Source: Rhodobacter sp. SY28-1
GTDB lineage: Bacteria > Pseudomonadota > Alphaproteobacteria > Rhodobacterales > Rhodobacteraceae
Direction of reading: 5' to 3'
DNA: 64,000 nt
NCBI RefSeq assembly: GCF_005222785.1
Contig: NZ_STGH01000004.1
Span: 124,001-188,000, forward strand
The notes under the pieces: generated by a model
The model's database searches: none
Told to the model about the DNA's origin: nothing
The model's input: the letters and a program-made list of their open reading frames with translations, nothing else
Made by a program: the position numbers and the translations under genes
In this document: positions 26,045-35,890 of the stretch, piece by piece
How the letters are laid out: each line of letters opens with the position of its first letter
Position numbering within the stretch: the stretch's first letter is position 1

Positions 26045-27334
26045 TCAGACGAGCTGCCCTTCGGCAGTGATCCGGGTCTTGCCCCCAAGATAGGGCACCA
26101 GCGCCGCAGGCAAGGTCACCGACCCATCCGCCTCCTGCCCGTTCTCCAGCACCGCGATCAGGCAGCGCCCGACCGCGAGGCCCGACCCGTTCAGCGTCGC
26201 CACGAACTCGGGCTTGCCGCCGGCGGGCCGATAGCGCGCATTCATCCGCCGCGCCTGGAACTGGCCGCAGGTGGAGACCGACGAAATCTCGCGGAACGTG
26301 TTCTGCCCCGGCAGCCAGACCTCCAGGTCATGCGTCTTCTGCGCCCCGAATCCCATGTCGCCCGTGCACAGGACGATGGTCCGGTAGGGCAGGCTCAGCC
26401 GCTCCAGCACCGCCTCGGCGCACTTGGTCATCCGCTCATGTTCGGCCAGCGCCGTCTCCGGCGTGCAGATGGTCACCATCTCGACCTTCTCGAACTGGTG
26501 CTGCCGCAGCATGCCCGTCGTGTCCTTGCCCGCCGACCCAGCCTCGGACCGGAAGCAGTGCGTGTGCGCCGTCATCCGCAAGGGCAAGGCGCTCTCCTCA
26601 AGGATTTCCCCCGCGACCGAGTTGGTCAGCGTGACCTCCGAGGTCGGGATCAGCCACCAGCCGTTCGTCGTCTGATAGCTGTCCTCGGCGAATTTCGGCA
26701 GCTGGTTGGTGCCATACATGGCATCCTCTTTCACCAGCACCGGGGTCCAGGTCTCGGCCAGCCCATGTTCAGACGTGTGCAGGTCCAGCATGAACTGCGC
26801 CAGCGCCCGGTGCACCCGCGCGACCGCGCCGCGCAGCACGACAAAGCGGCTGCCCGAAAGCTTCGCCGCCGTCTGGAAGTCCAGCCCGTCCTTCGCCGCC
26901 GGAATGTCGAAATGCTCCAACGGCTTGAAATCCATGACGCGCGGCGTGCCCCAACGCCGGATTTCGACGTTCCCGCTTTCGTCCGGCCCCTCGGGCACCT
27001 CGTCCAGCGGCAAGTTCGCGATCCGCATCAGCGCATCGCGCAGCCGCGCATCCTCGGCGCCCGCCTCCTCGGTCAGGCGCGCGCCCTCGGCCTTCTTCTC
27101 GGCCACCAGCGCCCGCAGCCGCTCGAATTCCGCGTTGTCGCCACGCGCCTTGGCGGCGCCCACGTCCTTCGAGGCCGCATTCTGCGCCGCAGCCGCGGTT
27201 TCCGCAGCCAGGATCTTCGCCCGCCGCGCCTCGTCGATCGCCAGCAATTCCGACGACATCGGCGCCAACCCGCGGCGAGACAGCGCCGCGTCAAACGCAG
27301 CGGGATTGTCGCGGATGAACCGGATGTCGTGCAT
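26045..27334 (-). CDS. serS: serine--tRNA ligase
   Basis: Class II aminoacyl-tRNA synthetase of 429 aa. The N-terminal coiled-coil arm that holds the tRNA-Ser variable arm spans about residues 30-100. The class II motif 2 region contains [17 protein letters not shown] and QFEKVE; motif 3 is [28 protein letters not shown] at the start matches the family, so the ATG at 27334 is preferred over a GTG-type start at 27358. It is divergent from yajC. Confidence 0.97.
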   Translation of the reverse strand: MHDIRFIRDNPAAFDAALSRRGLAPMSSELLAIDEARRAKILAAETAAAAQNAASKDVGAAKARGDNAEFERLRALVAEKKAEGARLTEEAGAEDARLRDALMRIANLPLDEVPEGPDESGNVEIRRWGTPRVMDFKPLEHFDIPAAKDGLDFQTAAKLSGSRFVVLRGAVARVHRALAQFMLDLHTSEHGLAETWTPVLVKEDAMYGTNQLPKFAEDSYQTTNGWWLIPTSEVTLTNSVAGEILEESALPLRMTAHTHCFRSEAGSAGKDTTGMLRQHQFEKVEMVTICTPETALAEHERMTKCAEAVLERLSLPYRTIVLCTGDMGFGAQKTHDLEVWLPGQNTFREISSVSTCGQFQARRMNARYRPAGGKPEFVATLNGSGLAVGRCLIAVLENGQEADGSVTLPAALVPYLGGKTRITAEGQLV

Positions 27335-27519
27335 GGGCCTAGTCTCCTGAAACACCAATGGCGGCGCTTATGCCCGATATCGTGGCAGGGGGGAAGGTGC
27401 GAGGCTGCCCGCAAACGAACCGCGCCCTCTGGCAAACCGTCCCGAAAGGCCTTACATCAGCCGACAATTGCAAAACGGGCGGCAGCCTAAGCCACCCGAT
27501 CCTACCAGAGAGGATGTCC

Positions 27520-27852
27520 ATGTTCGCCACCCCCGCCTTCGCGCAAGCCGCAAGTGCCGCCCCCGGCGGAGCCGCCGTCTTCGCGCAGTTCCTGCCGATC
27601 ATCCTGATTTTCGTGATCTTCTACTTCCTGCTGATCCGCCCGCAGCAGCAGAAGATGAAGCAGCACCGCGCCATGGTCGAAGCCCTGCGCCGGGGCGATC
27701 AGGTCGTGACCTCGGGTGGCATCGTCGCCAAGGTCTCGAAGGTCCAGGAAGACGGCATGGTCGAGGTCGAGATCGCCGACGGGGTCAAGGTGAAGGTGAT
27801 CAAGCACACGATCACCCAGGTCCTGAACAAGACCGAACCTGCGGCAAGCTAA
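27520..27852 (+). CDS. yajC: preprotein translocase subunit YajC
   Basis: Small inner-membrane partner of SecDF, 110 aa. A single span (FLPIILIFVIFYFLLI) is followed by RPQQQKMKQH and a cytoplasmic SH3-like domain with LRRGDQVVTSGGIVAKV, all diagnostic. Of two in-frame ATGs, the second (27520) has AGAGAGG at a proper 6-nt spacing, while the first (27514) abuts it. The open frame extending back to 27358 is not part of the protein. First gene of yajC-secD-secF. Confidence 0.94.
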   Translation: MFATPAFAQAASAAPGGAAVFAQFLPIILIFVIFYFLLIRPQQQKMKQHRAMVEALRRGDQVVTSGGIVAKVSKVQEDGMVEVEIADGVKVKVIKHTITQVLNKTEPAAS

Positions 27853-27862
27853 GGTCGGACCC

Positions 27863-29530
27863 ATGGAATCGATGGCGCTCTGGAAGCGGATTCTCATTCT
27901 GCTCGTCTGCAGCTGGGGAATTGTCGCGGCAATTCCGAACCTGTTCTACGCTCAGGTCGAGCGCCACAATGACGCCGTCGCTGCCATCGAAGAGGCTGGT
28001 GGAACCGCCACGGCCGAGCAAGAGGCGGCGCGTGCCGAATGGCCGGGCTACCTGCCGTCGGCCCTGATGAACCTTGGCCTCGACCTGCGGGGCGGGGCGC
28101 ATCTTCTGGCCGAAGTTCAGGTCGAGGATGTCTACAAAAGCCGGATGGACAGCCTCTGGCCCGAGGTCCGCGACGCGCTCCGCGATCTCCGCGACCAGGT
28201 TGGCGCCGTCCGCCGCGCGCCCTCGCCCGACGATGTCCTGCGCGTCACGATCTCCACCCCTGAAGGCATGCCCGCAGCCCTCGAGGCGGTCCGCGCGCTT
28301 GGCTCCAGCGTCGTCTCGCTGACCGGGATCGGCGAAAGCACCATCGACGTCACCGCCGAAGGCAATGACATCGTGGTCCAGCTGTCCGAAGCCGAGAAGC
28401 TCGCCACCGACGGACGGACGATCCAGCAGTCGCTGGAAATCATCCGCCGCCGCGTCGACGAAGCCGGGACCCGCGAACCAACCATCCAGCGCCAGGGCGA
28501 AGACCGCATCCTGATCCAGGTCCCCGGCATCGGCTCGGCGCAAGAGTTGAAGGCGCTGATCGGCCAGACCGCGAAGCTCACCTTCAACGCAGTCGTCAGC
28601 CGCACCACCGATGCTGGCATCACCCCCGGGGCCCGCAACGTGCTGCTGCCGTCCCTTGACGAAGAGGGCGTCTACTATGTGGTCGAGGACGCGCCCGTGG
28701 TCTCGGGTGAAGATCTGGTCGACGCCCAGCCCTCCTTCGACCAGAACGGCCAGCCCGCCGTCAGCTTCCGTTTCGACACCACCGGCGCCCGCGCCTTCGG
28801 CGACTACACCGCCGCCAACATCGGCGCGCCCTTCGCCATCGTGCTGGACGGCGAGGTGATCTCGGCCCCGGTGATCCAAAGCCATATTCCCGGCGGATCG
28901 GGCATCATCACCGGCAATTTCTCGGTCGAGGAATCGACCCGCCTTGCCGTCCTTCTGCGGGCCGGTGCCCTTCCGGCCGAGATGACCTTCCTTGAAGAAC
29001 GTACCATCGGCCCGGAGCTCGGCCAGGATTCCATCGACGCGGGCCGCACAGCCGCCCTCATCGGCATGGTGGCCGTCGCAGTCTACATGGTTCTGTCCTA
29101 CGGCCTCTTCGGCGTCTTCGCCAACCTCGCGCTTGCGATCAACATCGCGCTCATCATGGCGGTTCTATCGGCCATCGGGGCCACGCTGACGCTGCCCGGC
29201 ATCGCCGGGATCGTGTTGACCATGGGTATGGCAGTCGACGCCAACGTTCTCATCTTCGAACGGATGCGAGAGGAAATCCGCGCCGGGGCCAACCCGCGGC
29301 GGGTGGTCGAGCAGGGCTTCGACCGGGCATTCTCGGCCATCATGGATTCGAACGTGACTGGCCTTCTGACCGCGATCATCATGTTCTGGCTTGGCTCCGG
29401 CCCCGTGCGCGGCTTTGCGGTGACCCTTGGTCTTGGCATCATCACCTCGATGTTCACGGCCGTTTATGTGACCCGCCTGATCGTCGAAACCTACATCGAC
29501 TGGAAGCGTCCCAAGACGCTCGTGGTCTGA
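27863..29530 (+). CDS. secD: protein translocase subunit SecD
   Basis: Proton-motive-force-driven subunit that helps release translocated proteins in the periplasm. 555 aa. First span near residues 10-27; GLDLRGGAHLLAEV is the D1 signature; the periplasmic P1 domain follows. The last 170 residues hold five spans with the conserved ERTIGPELGQDSI and GIVLTMGMAVDANVLIFERMREE (the Asp of the proton path) and PRRVVEQGFDRAF. Starts 10 nt after yajC. Confidence 0.96.
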   Translation: MESMALWKRILILLVCSWGIVAAIPNLFYAQVERHNDAVAAIEEAGGTATAEQEAARAEWPGYLPSALMNLGLDLRGGAHLLAEVQVEDVYKSRMDSLWPEVRDALRDLRDQVGAVRRAPSPDDVLRVTISTPEGMPAALEAVRALGSSVVSLTGIGESTIDVTAEGNDIVVQLSEAEKLATDGRTIQQSLEIIRRRVDEAGTREPTIQRQGEDRILIQVPGIGSAQELKALIGQTAKLTFNAVVSRTTDAGITPGARNVLLPSLDEEGVYYVVEDAPVVSGEDLVDAQPSFDQNGQPAVSFRFDTTGARAFGDYTAANIGAPFAIVLDGEVISAPVIQSHIPGGSGIITGNFSVEESTRLAVLLRAGALPAEMTFLEERTIGPELGQDSIDAGRTAALIGMVAVAVYMVLSYGLFGVFANLALAINIALIMAVLSAIGATLTLPGIAGIVLTMGMAVDANVLIFERMREEIRAGANPRRVVEQGFDRAFSAIMDSNVTGLLTAIIMFWLGSGPVRGFAVTLGLGIITSMFTAVYVTRLIVETYIDWKRPKTLVV

Positions 29531-29545
29531 CCGGAGGATTTGGAA

Positions 29546-30517
29546 ATGGCCTGGCGTCTGCGGCTGGTTCCCGAAAAGACCAACATCGACTTCTTCAAGA
29601 TCCAGTGGGTCACCTTCGGGACCTCGGTCTTCGCCATGTTGGCCTCGATCGTGCTGATCTTCACGATGGGACTGAACTTCGGCATCGACTTCCGGGGCGG
29701 CACCACGATCCGCACCGAATCCACGACCGCCGTCGACGTGGGCGCCTATCGTGACGCTCTCTCCGGAATCAGTGCGGGCGATGTCTCGATCACCGAGGTC
29801 TTCGATCCGTCGTTCCGCGACGACCAGCACGTCGCGATGATCCGCCTTTCGGCCCGTGAAGGCGAGGAATCAGTGACGCCGGAAGTCATTGCCGAGGTCG
29901 AAGCCGCCCTGCAGGCAATCGACCCGGCTATCACCTTCCCATCGGTCGAATCCGTTGGCCCGAAGGTTTCACAGGAACTCATCACATCCGCCCTGCTTGC
30001 CGTGCTGGCCGGCGCGGCCGGCATCCTGTTCTACGTCTGGGTCCGCTTCGAATGGCAGTTCGCGGTGGGAACCGTGGCGGCGCTGATCCATGACGTTCTG
30101 GTCACCGTGGGCATCTTTGCGCTGTTCCAGATCAAGTTCGACCTGACCATCGTCGCGGCCCTGCTGACCATTCTTGGCTATTCGGTCAACGACACGGTCG
30201 TCATCTTTGACCGGCTGCGGGAAAACCTCGCCAAGTACAAGCAGATGCCCCTGCGCGAGATGATGAACCTCACCGCGAACGAGACGCTGTCGCGCACGAT
30301 CATGACGGCCTCGACCACCTTCATCTCGCTTCTCGTCCTGTTCATCTTCGGCGGCGACGTGATCCGGGGCTTTGTCTTCGCCATGCTGCTTGGCGTCGTC
30401 CTCGGCACCTATTCGACGCTCTACATGGCAAAGAACATCGTGCTGATGCTGGGTGTGGACCGCAGCGACAAGACCAAGAAACCGGGCAACGGCGAATTCG
30501 CCAATGTGGATGCTTAA
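29546..30517 (+). CDS. secF: protein translocase subunit SecF
   Basis: Partner of SecD, 323 aa with six predicted spans. GLNFGIDFRGGTTIR is the D1-type motif, ITFPSVESVGPKVSQEL precedes the membrane core, and GYSVNDTVVIFDRLREN is the SecF counterpart of the SecD proton-path helix. GGAGG lies 8 nt before the ATG at 29546. It follows secD by 15 nt and is followed by the Mth938-like gene 9 nt later. Confidence 0.96.
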   Translation: MAWRLRLVPEKTNIDFFKIQWVTFGTSVFAMLASIVLIFTMGLNFGIDFRGGTTIRTESTTAVDVGAYRDALSGISAGDVSITEVFDPSFRDDQHVAMIRLSAREGEESVTPEVIAEVEAALQAIDPAITFPSVESVGPKVSQELITSALLAVLAGAAGILFYVWVRFEWQFAVGTVAALIHDVLVTVGIFALFQIKFDLTIVAALLTILGYSVNDTVVIFDRLRENLAKYKQMPLREMMNLTANETLSRTIMTASTTFISLLVLFIFGGDVIRGFVFAMLLGVVLGTYSTLYMAKNIVLMLGVDRSDKTKKPGNGEFANVDA

Positions 30518-30526
30518 GGGGGCCTC

Positions 30527-30883
30527 GTGCGCCTGACCGAAGTCACCTACGGCAGCGCTAAGGCGATCGAGGGTTACGGCCCCGGCTTCTTCCGTGTGGC
30601 CGGGCACGTCCTGCGCGGTCCCTGCCTCATCACCCCCTGGGACGCCGGTCCCTGGGGCGGGTTCGAGGACACGGCAGCGCCGCTGTCGCTTGCGGACAGG
30701 ATCGACGTCCTTTTCGTCGGCACTGGCTCTGCCATCGCCCATGTCCCGCAGGCTTTTCGTGAGGCTCTGGAAGGGCAGGGGATCGGGGTCGAGGTCATGG
30801 CCTCCCCCACCGCCGCCCGGACCTACAACGTGCTTCTCGGCGAAGGCCGCCGCGTTGCAGTGGCGCTGATCCCGGTCGATTGA
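30527..30883 (+). CDS. Mth938-like (DUF498) domain protein
   Basis: Protein of 118 aa, the size of the family. The core has VLRGPCLITPWDAGPW, DVLFVGTGSAIAHVP and the C-terminal TAARTYNVLLGEGRRVAVALIPV block. The family includes the mitochondrial complex I assembly factor NDUFAF3, and in alphaproteobacteria it is commonly encoded beside secDF, as here. GTG start at 30527 after AAGGGGG. Probable last gene of the yajC operon. A complex I or translocase assembly role is inference. Confidence 0.88.
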   Translation: MRLTEVTYGSAKAIEGYGPGFFRVAGHVLRGPCLITPWDAGPWGGFEDTAAPLSLADRIDVLFVGTGSAIAHVPQAFREALEGQGIGVEVMASPTAARTYNVLLGEGRRVAVALIPVD

Positions 30884-30902
30884 CCGCCGTCAGCGGGGGC
30901 AA

Positions 30903-30979
30903 TGGTAGGCCCGGAGGGACTCGAACCCCCAACCAAGGCGTTATGAGCGCCCTGCTCTAACCAATTGAGCTACAGGCCC
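30903..30979 (-). tRNA. tRNA with CAT anticodon, probably tRNA-Ile2 (lysidine type)
   Basis: A full 77-nt cloverleaf can be folded on the minus strand with encoded CCA. D-arm GCTC...GAGC, anticodon stem GGGCG/CGCCT around the loop CTCATAA, T-arm with TTCGAGT. Pairs C4-G69 and C5-G68 in the acceptor stem are published TilS recognition features of E. coli tRNA-Ile2, which favours Ile2 over elongator Met; the C1-A72 mismatch of initiator tRNA is absent. G1-U72 and U6-G67 are wobble pairs. The remaining bases to 31187 hold no gene and only the presumed purM promoter. Confidence 0.85.
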
Positions 30980-31187
30980 GTAGGCCCCCTCTGCCTAGCA
31001 GACCGGCGCGTCGGGTCAAGCCACCGGGGGACCGGCCCATGCCGTCATCTGCGACGCCGTCACGCCGCAGCCGCTCGGGACTAGCAAAACAAGGAAACCG
31101 TGGGCCAGACCCGCCAAGCCTGCAGTTGCCGCTGCCCTGCATCTGGTGTAGCGGACAGGCGGAACCGGCTTCTCAAGGGGATGCGAC

Positions 31188-32234
31188 ATGGCGACGGGAC
31201 ACAACGGCTTGACCTATGCCGATGCGGGCGTGGACATCGACGCCGGGAATGCGCTCGTCGACCGGATCAAGCCCGCTGCCAAGTCGACCAGCCGGTCCGG
31301 CGTGATGGGCGGCCTCGGCGGCTTTGGCGCGCTTTTCGACCTCAAGGCCGCAGGCTACCAGGACCCGATCCTGGTCGCGGCCACCGATGGCGTCGGCACC
31401 AAGCTGCGGATCGCCATCGACACCGGACACGTCGACACCATCGGCATCGACCTCGTCGCCATGTGCGTCAACGACCTCGTCTGCCAGGGCGCAGAGCCCT
31501 TGTTCTTCCTCGACTATTTCGCCACCGGCAAGCTGGAGGTCGAAGAGGCCACCCGCATCATCACCGGCATCGCCAAGGGCTGCGCCGATTCAGGCTGCGC
31601 GCTGATCGGCGGCGAAACGGCCGAGATGCCAGGCATGTATCACAAGGGCGACTTCGACCTCGCCGGGTTCGCCGTGGGCGCCATGGAACGTGGCCAGGAC
31701 CTGCCGCGCGACGTTGCAAAGGGCGACATTCTCCTCGGCCTTTCCTCCTCTGGCGTCCACTCCAACGGCTACAGTTTCGTCCGCAAGGTCGTGGAACTTT
31801 CCGGCCTTGGCTGGGACGCCGCGTCGCCCTTCTCCGAAGGCACTCTCGGCCAAGCGCTCCTGACTCCCACCCGCCTATACGTCAAACAGGCCCTCGCCGC
31901 CGTCCGCGCGGGCGGCGTCCACGGCCTTGCCCACATCACCGGTGGGGGCCTTACCGAGAACCCGCCGCGCGTCCTGCCCGAAGGCCTCGCCTGCGAGATC
32001 GACCTCGGCGCATGGGCCTTGCCCCCGGTCTTCCGCTGGCTTTCCGCCACGGCGAACATGTCGGAACCCGAGCTTCTCAAGACCTTCAACTGCGGCATCG
32101 GCATGATCCTCGTGGTCGCCGAAGACCGCGCCCAGGCCCTGACCGCGCTCCTGCAAGGCGAAGGCGAGACCGTCACCCGCCTTGGCCGGATCGTCGAAGG
32201 GCAGGGGGTCATCTACAAGGGCAAGCTTCTGTGA
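31188..32234 (+). CDS. purM: phosphoribosylformylglycinamidine cyclo-ligase (AIR synthetase)
   Basis: Fifth step of purine synthesis: ATP-dependent closure of FGAM to aminoimidazole ribonucleotide. 348 aa. It opens with [19 protein letters not shown]; the ATP-grip-like glycine motif is [23 protein letters not shown] and [23 protein letters not shown] are diagnostic. [16 protein letters not shown] occurs in the C-terminal domain. Overlaps purN by 4 nt (GTGA). Confidence 0.97.
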   Translation: MATGHNGLTYADAGVDIDAGNALVDRIKPAAKSTSRSGVMGGLGGFGALFDLKAAGYQDPILVAATDGVGTKLRIAIDTGHVDTIGIDLVAMCVNDLVCQGAEPLFFLDYFATGKLEVEEATRIITGIAKGCADSGCALIGGETAEMPGMYHKGDFDLAGFAVGAMERGQDLPRDVAKGDILLGLSSSGVHSNGYSFVRKVVELSGLGWDAASPFSEGTLGQALLTPTRLYVKQALAAVRAGGVHGLAHITGGGLTENPPRVLPEGLACEIDLGAWALPPVFRWLSATANMSEPELLKTFNCGIGMILVVAEDRAQALTALLQGEGETVTRLGRIVEGQGVIYKGKLL

Positions 32235-32821
32235 AGCGCGTCGCCATCCTGATTTCCGGGGGTGGCTCGAACATGTTGGCATTGGTTCGGGACATGACCC
32301 AGGCCCACTACGCCCAGCCCGTCCTCGTCGCCTCCAACGACCCCGCTGCCGGGGGCCTCGCCAAAGCCGCTGCACTCGGAGTCCCGACCGCCTCGGTCGA
32401 CCACCGCCCCCATGGCAAGGATCGCGCAGCCTTCGAGGCCGCGCTCGCCGAAAAGATCGACGCCACCCGCCCAGATATCCTCTGCCTGGCGGGCTTCATG
32501 CGGATCCTGACCCCCGGCTTCATCCGCCGCTATGAGGGCCGGATGCTGAACATCCACCCCTCGCTTCTTCCGAAATACCCCGGCCTCCACACCCACGCCC
32601 TGGCGCTGGCCGCAGGCGATGCCGAGGCCGGCTGCACCGTCCACGAGGTCACCGCCGAGTTGGACGCAGGCCCCATCCTTGGCCAGGCCCGCGTCCCCGT
32701 CCTGCCCGGCGACACCGAAGACAGCCTCGCCGCCCGGGTCCTTACGATGGAGCACCAGCTCTACCCCGCCGTCCTCCGGCGCTTCGTCACGGGCGACCGG
32801 ACGCCGGTCTCGCTACCCTGA
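32231..32821 (+). CDS. purN: phosphoribosylglycinamide formyltransferase
   Basis: Third step of purine synthesis, transferring formyl from 10-formyl-THF to GAR. 196 aa. [14 protein letters not shown] at the start binds phosphate; the catalytic Asn/His lie in [17 protein letters not shown] and the catalytic Asp in AELDAGPIL. It begins with GTG inside the purM stop, giving coupled synthesis of two purine enzymes. Its end overlaps the convergent YbaN-type gene by 9 nt. Confidence 0.96.
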   Translation: MKRVAILISGGGSNMLALVRDMTQAHYAQPVLVASNDPAAGGLAKAAALGVPTASVDHRPHGKDRAAFEAALAEKIDATRPDILCLAGFMRILTPGFIRRYEGRMLNIHPSLLPKYPGLHTHALALAAGDAEAGCTVHEVTAELDAGPILGQARVPVLPGDTEDSLAARVLTMEHQLYPAVLRRFVTGDRTPVSLP

Positions 32822-33175
32822 AGGCCCATCTGGCCGCGTCAGGACAAAGGCCGAGCCCACCGCAATCAGCACGGTCTGCACCAATAGCGCCTTCCAGGAC
32901 AGCCCAAGCAGCACCGACACCGCGACGACCGCCACCATGCTCCCCACCGCCAGCCGCTTGGCGGGCCGCGAGATTGCTCCGTTCTCCTCCCAGTTCCGGA
33001 TCGACGGGCCGAAGACCGGATGCGCCAGCAGCCAGCGATGCAGTCGGGGCGAGGACTTGGCGAAGCACCCGGCCGCCAGCAGCAGGAACGGGGTCGTCGG
33101 CAGGACGGGCAGCAGCACCCCGACGAGCCCCAGCCCCAGGAACACGCCACCCAGTGTCAGCCAGATCCAACGCAT
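32813..33175 (-). CDS. YbaN/DUF454 family membrane protein
   Basis: Protein of 120 aa with three hydrophobic spans. GLVGVLLPVLPTTPFLLLAAGCFAKSSPR is the family signature, quoted here in part as LPVLPTTPFLLLAAGCFA. The central region WLLAHPVFGPSIRNWEENGAI is also typical. Function unknown. The ATG at 33175 precedes the first helix; a longer frame to 33214 adds 13 unmatched residues. Convergent with purN. Confidence 0.86.
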   Translation of the reverse strand: MRWIWLTLGGVFLGLGLVGVLLPVLPTTPFLLLAAGCFAKSSPRLHRWLLAHPVFGPSIRNWEENGAISRPAKRLAVGSMVAVVAVSVLLGLSWKALLVQTVLIAVGSAFVLTRPDGPSG

Positions 33176-33310
33176 CGCGCCCTCCGCGTCTGGCGGCCAA
33201 ATGCGCATGGCCATGGAGCAAGCTCAACCCCGGCCCTTTTCTTTTCTTCCTTCTCCGCCTATAGCGGCGCGGAAATGGGCGGGATGACCCCGCGAGCGAA
33301 AGGACGGCAC

Positions 33311-34465
33311 ATGCGCACGATCACCACGACCGAAGACCTTGCCGCCTATTGCGCGCTTGCCAAGACCCAGCCCTTCGTCACCATCGACACCGAATTCCTG
33401 CGCGAACGCACCTACTGGTCCAAGCTCTGCCTGATCCAGATGGCACTCCCCGGCGCGGGCGAGGCCGTCCTCATCGACCCGATCGAGGGCGACGAGATGT
33501 CGCTCGAGCCGCTCTACGACCTCTTCCGGCATGAGGCGACCGTGAAGGTCTTCCACGCCGCCCGGCAGGACCTTGAGATCTTCTTCGTCGAAGGCGGTGT
33601 CTTCCCCAAGCCCCTGTTCGATACCCAGATCGCCGCCATGGTCTGCGGCTTCGGCGAACAGGTGGGCTACGAAACCCTGGTCAAGAAGATCGCCCGCGCC
33701 GATCTGGACAAGACCTCGCGCTTCACCGACTGGTCGCGCCGTCCGCTGTCGGACGCGCAGAAGGAATACGCGCTGGCCGACGTGACCCACCTGCGGGTGA
33801 TTTACGAATGGCTCGCGGCCCAGCTGAAGAAGAATGGCCGTGCCGAATGGGTGGCCGAAGAACTCGCCGCCCTCACCGATCCCGCGACCTACACCGTCCA
33901 CCCCGATGAGGCCTGGCAGCGCATCAAGACCCGCACCACCTCCGGCCGCTTCCTGGCTGTCGTCAAGGCGCTCGCCCGATTCCGCGAGGCTTATGCCCAG
34001 GGCCAGAACGTGCCGCGCAGCCGGGTGATGAAGGACGATGCGCTCCTTGAACTCGCCTCAACCCGCCCCACCACGGTCGAAGAACTGGGCCGCTCCCGCC
34101 TGCTTCTGCGCGAAGGCCGCAAGCCCGAGATCGCCGACGGCATCCTTGCCGCGGTGAAAGAGGGACTTGAGATGAAGCCCGAGGACATGCCTCGGGTTGA
34201 GTCCTCGCGCGAACAGATGCAGGTGAACCCCGCACTGGCCGACCTCCTCCGCGTGCTTCTGAAGGCCAAGTCGGAATCGCTGGGTGTCGCCCCCCGCCTC
34301 ATAGCCTCCTCGGCCGATCTGGACCTGATCGCCGCGGGCGACCGCAGCGTGCCCGCCCTGACCGGCTGGCGGCTTGAGGCATTCGGCGATGACGCCATGC
34401 GCCTGTGCAAGGGTGAGATCGCGCTGTCAGCAAAGGGCAACGAGGTGCGCGTCGTCCGCCTCTGA
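33311..34465 (+). CDS. rnd: ribonuclease D
   Basis: 3'-5' exoribonuclease of 384 aa in tRNA 3'-end maturation. The DEDD exonuclease motifs are VTIDTEFLRE (Asp, Glu), VFHAARQDLEIF (Asp) and EYALADVTHL (Tyr...Asp). An HRDC domain follows from about residue 210, with ALARFREAYAQGQNVPRSRV. Length is normal. ATG at 33311 is taken; the frame open back to 33020 is antisense to the YbaN-type gene. Confidence 0.95.
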   Translation: MRTITTTEDLAAYCALAKTQPFVTIDTEFLRERTYWSKLCLIQMALPGAGEAVLIDPIEGDEMSLEPLYDLFRHEATVKVFHAARQDLEIFFVEGGVFPKPLFDTQIAAMVCGFGEQVGYETLVKKIARADLDKTSRFTDWSRRPLSDAQKEYALADVTHLRVIYEWLAAQLKKNGRAEWVAEELAALTDPATYTVHPDEAWQRIKTRTTSGRFLAVVKALARFREAYAQGQNVPRSRVMKDDALLELASTRPTTVEELGRSRLLLREGRKPEIADGILAAVKEGLEMKPEDMPRVESSREQMQVNPALADLLRVLLKAKSESLGVAPRLIASSADLDLIAAGDRSVPALTGWRLEAFGDDAMRLCKGEIALSAKGNEVRVVRL

Positions 34466-34542
34466 CCGCTCGTCGCGGACTTCGTCACTCCTCGCTGGGC
34501 GCACCTGCGACGCGAAGCCGAAGGCGCGACGCAAAAGCCCCG

Positions 34543-35001
34543 TTATCGCCGCGAGGCCCGCGCGTTGGTCGCGCCCTGCACGACGATCTCCCGCACGTTT
34601 TCCAGCTTGAAGTCGGAAATGTAGATCGCCGCATCTACCTGCCGCGATTGCGCGGTGTTGACATCAGTCTTGGTCGTCGGCGGAAACACCCGGAACTCAT
34701 AGACCTGCGTGCCGCCCTCGGACAGCGGCAGCGGAACCAGTTCCGCGCTCCAGTAGCCCTGAACCGGCATCTGCCCGCGGGCCCGCACGATGGCCCCGCC
34801 CGGGATCGGCTCGACCGCAAGCGACATCACCACTTCGGCCAGCACCCGCCCGTCTTCCTTGGCCTCGGGCAGCACGATGATCTCGCGCGGCTCGGACTTC
34901 CGGAACCAGTTGAACGGGTTGAGTTTGCTTTGCCGCAACCCCCCGCAACCCGCAAGGGCGACGGCCAGGCCAAGAACAACGTGACGGCGGGACAGGGACA
35001 T
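34543..35001 (-). CDS. conserved lipoprotein of unknown function
   Basis: Protein of 152 aa with an arginine-containing signal peptide (MSLSRRHVVLGLAVALAGCGG) and Cys at residue 19 as the lipidation site. The mature part is beta-rich: GGAIVRARGQMPVQGYWSAEL, shown in part, and GGTQVYEFRVFPP. I recognise no named domain; similar proteins occur in Rhodobacteraceae. Divergent from sufE by 140 bp. Confidence 0.78.
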   Translation of the reverse strand: MSLSRRHVVLGLAVALAGCGGLRQSKLNPFNWFRKSEPREIIVLPEAKEDGRVLAEVVMSLAVEPIPGGAIVRARGQMPVQGYWSAELVPLPLSEGGTQVYEFRVFPPTTKTDVNTAQSRQVDAAIYISDFKLENVREIVVQGATNARASRR

Positions 35002-35141
35002 GGGTCAAGCTTCCTGATGCGTTGCCTCTTGGGTAGCCGATGGCACCGCGTTTGAAAAGCGCTTCTCTGGGAAAGCGCCACCCCGGGGCTGGACCTTTTC
35101 GCATCCCGGCCTTACCTCACCGCCAGGGCAGGGAGACAGCC

Positions 35142-35552
35142 ATGGCCACCGCAGCCTTCGAAGACATCGCCGAAACCTTCGACTTCCTCGACGACTGGGA
35201 AGATCGCTACCGCCATGTCATCGAACTGGGCAAGGCGATGCCGCCCCTGGACGACAGCTTCAAGGTCCCGGCGCTCAAGGTCCAGGGCTGCGCCAGCCAG
35301 GTCTGGCTGCGGCCCATGATCGAAGATGGCCGCTTCGACTTTCAGGGCGACTCGGATGCGATGATCGTCCGCGGCCTGATCGCCGTCCTGCATGCGCTCT
35401 ACTCCGGTGTCCCGCTGGCCGAGGTGGGCAAGATCGACGCCACCGCCGAACTCGGCCGCCTTGGCCTGAACGAACACCTCTCCAGCCAGCGCTCGAACGG
35501 CGTCCGCGCCATGGTTCAGCGCATCCGGGAAGAGGCCGCTAGCCGCGCGTAA
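35142..35552 (+). CDS. sufE: SufE family sulfur acceptor protein
   Basis: Accepts sulfur from a SufS-type cysteine desulfurase for Fe-S assembly. 136 aa. FLDDWEDRYRHVIELGK at the start and VQGCASQVWL with the active-site Cys near residue 50 define the family; LNEHLSSQRSNGV is the conserved C-terminal segment. No other suf gene is adjacent. It ends inside the convergent DUF427 gene by 14 nt. Confidence 0.93.
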   Translation: MATAAFEDIAETFDFLDDWEDRYRHVIELGKAMPPLDDSFKVPALKVQGCASQVWLRPMIEDGRFDFQGDSDAMIVRGLIAVLHALYSGVPLAEVGKIDATAELGRLGLNEHLSSQRSNGVRAMVQRIREEAASRA

Positions 35553-35880
35553 CGGTCACCCGGTCCGGGTAGAACGCCAGGTGGCCGGCAATTTCGGCTA
35601 CATCATCCTTCGGCGTCTCGTAGGTCCAGACCGCATTGGCCAACATCCCGAAATCGCCCTTTATCGAATAGTAACTCGCCTTGCCCTTCCACGGGCATGA
35701 GGTCGCATGATCCGTTCGCACCAAGCGATCCATGTCGATATCCTCGCGCGGGACATAGATGACCGGAGGATAGGACCCCTCTTTCAACTCCAGCGCCTTG
35801 ACGCTGGTCCCAAGCAGGGTCGAGCCCGCCATGACGGTCACCGGACCATTGACCGGGGTGATCTTGATGTGATCGGCCAT
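35539..35880 (-). CDS. DUF427 domain-containing protein
   Basis: Protein of 113 aa. The fold signature is GSYPPVIYVPREDI followed by TSCPWKGKASYYSI and the C-terminal GHLAFYPDRV, all standard for DUF427. The biochemical role of the family is unknown. Overlaps sufE tail-to-tail, and lies 10 nt downstream of the M24 peptidase on the same strand. Confidence 0.9.
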   Translation of the reverse strand: MADHIKITPVNGPVTVMAGSTLLGTSVKALELKEGSYPPVIYVPREDIDMDRLVRTDHATSCPWKGKASYYSIKGDFGMLANAVWTYETPKDDVAEIAGHLAFYPDRVTVTRG

Positions 35881-35890
35881 CGATGCCTCC

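Noticed and set aside
25280-27490. 736-aa plus-strand frame opposite the TspO-like gene and serS
   Set aside because: Crosses two real genes; arginine- and histidine-rich shadow composition with no domain.
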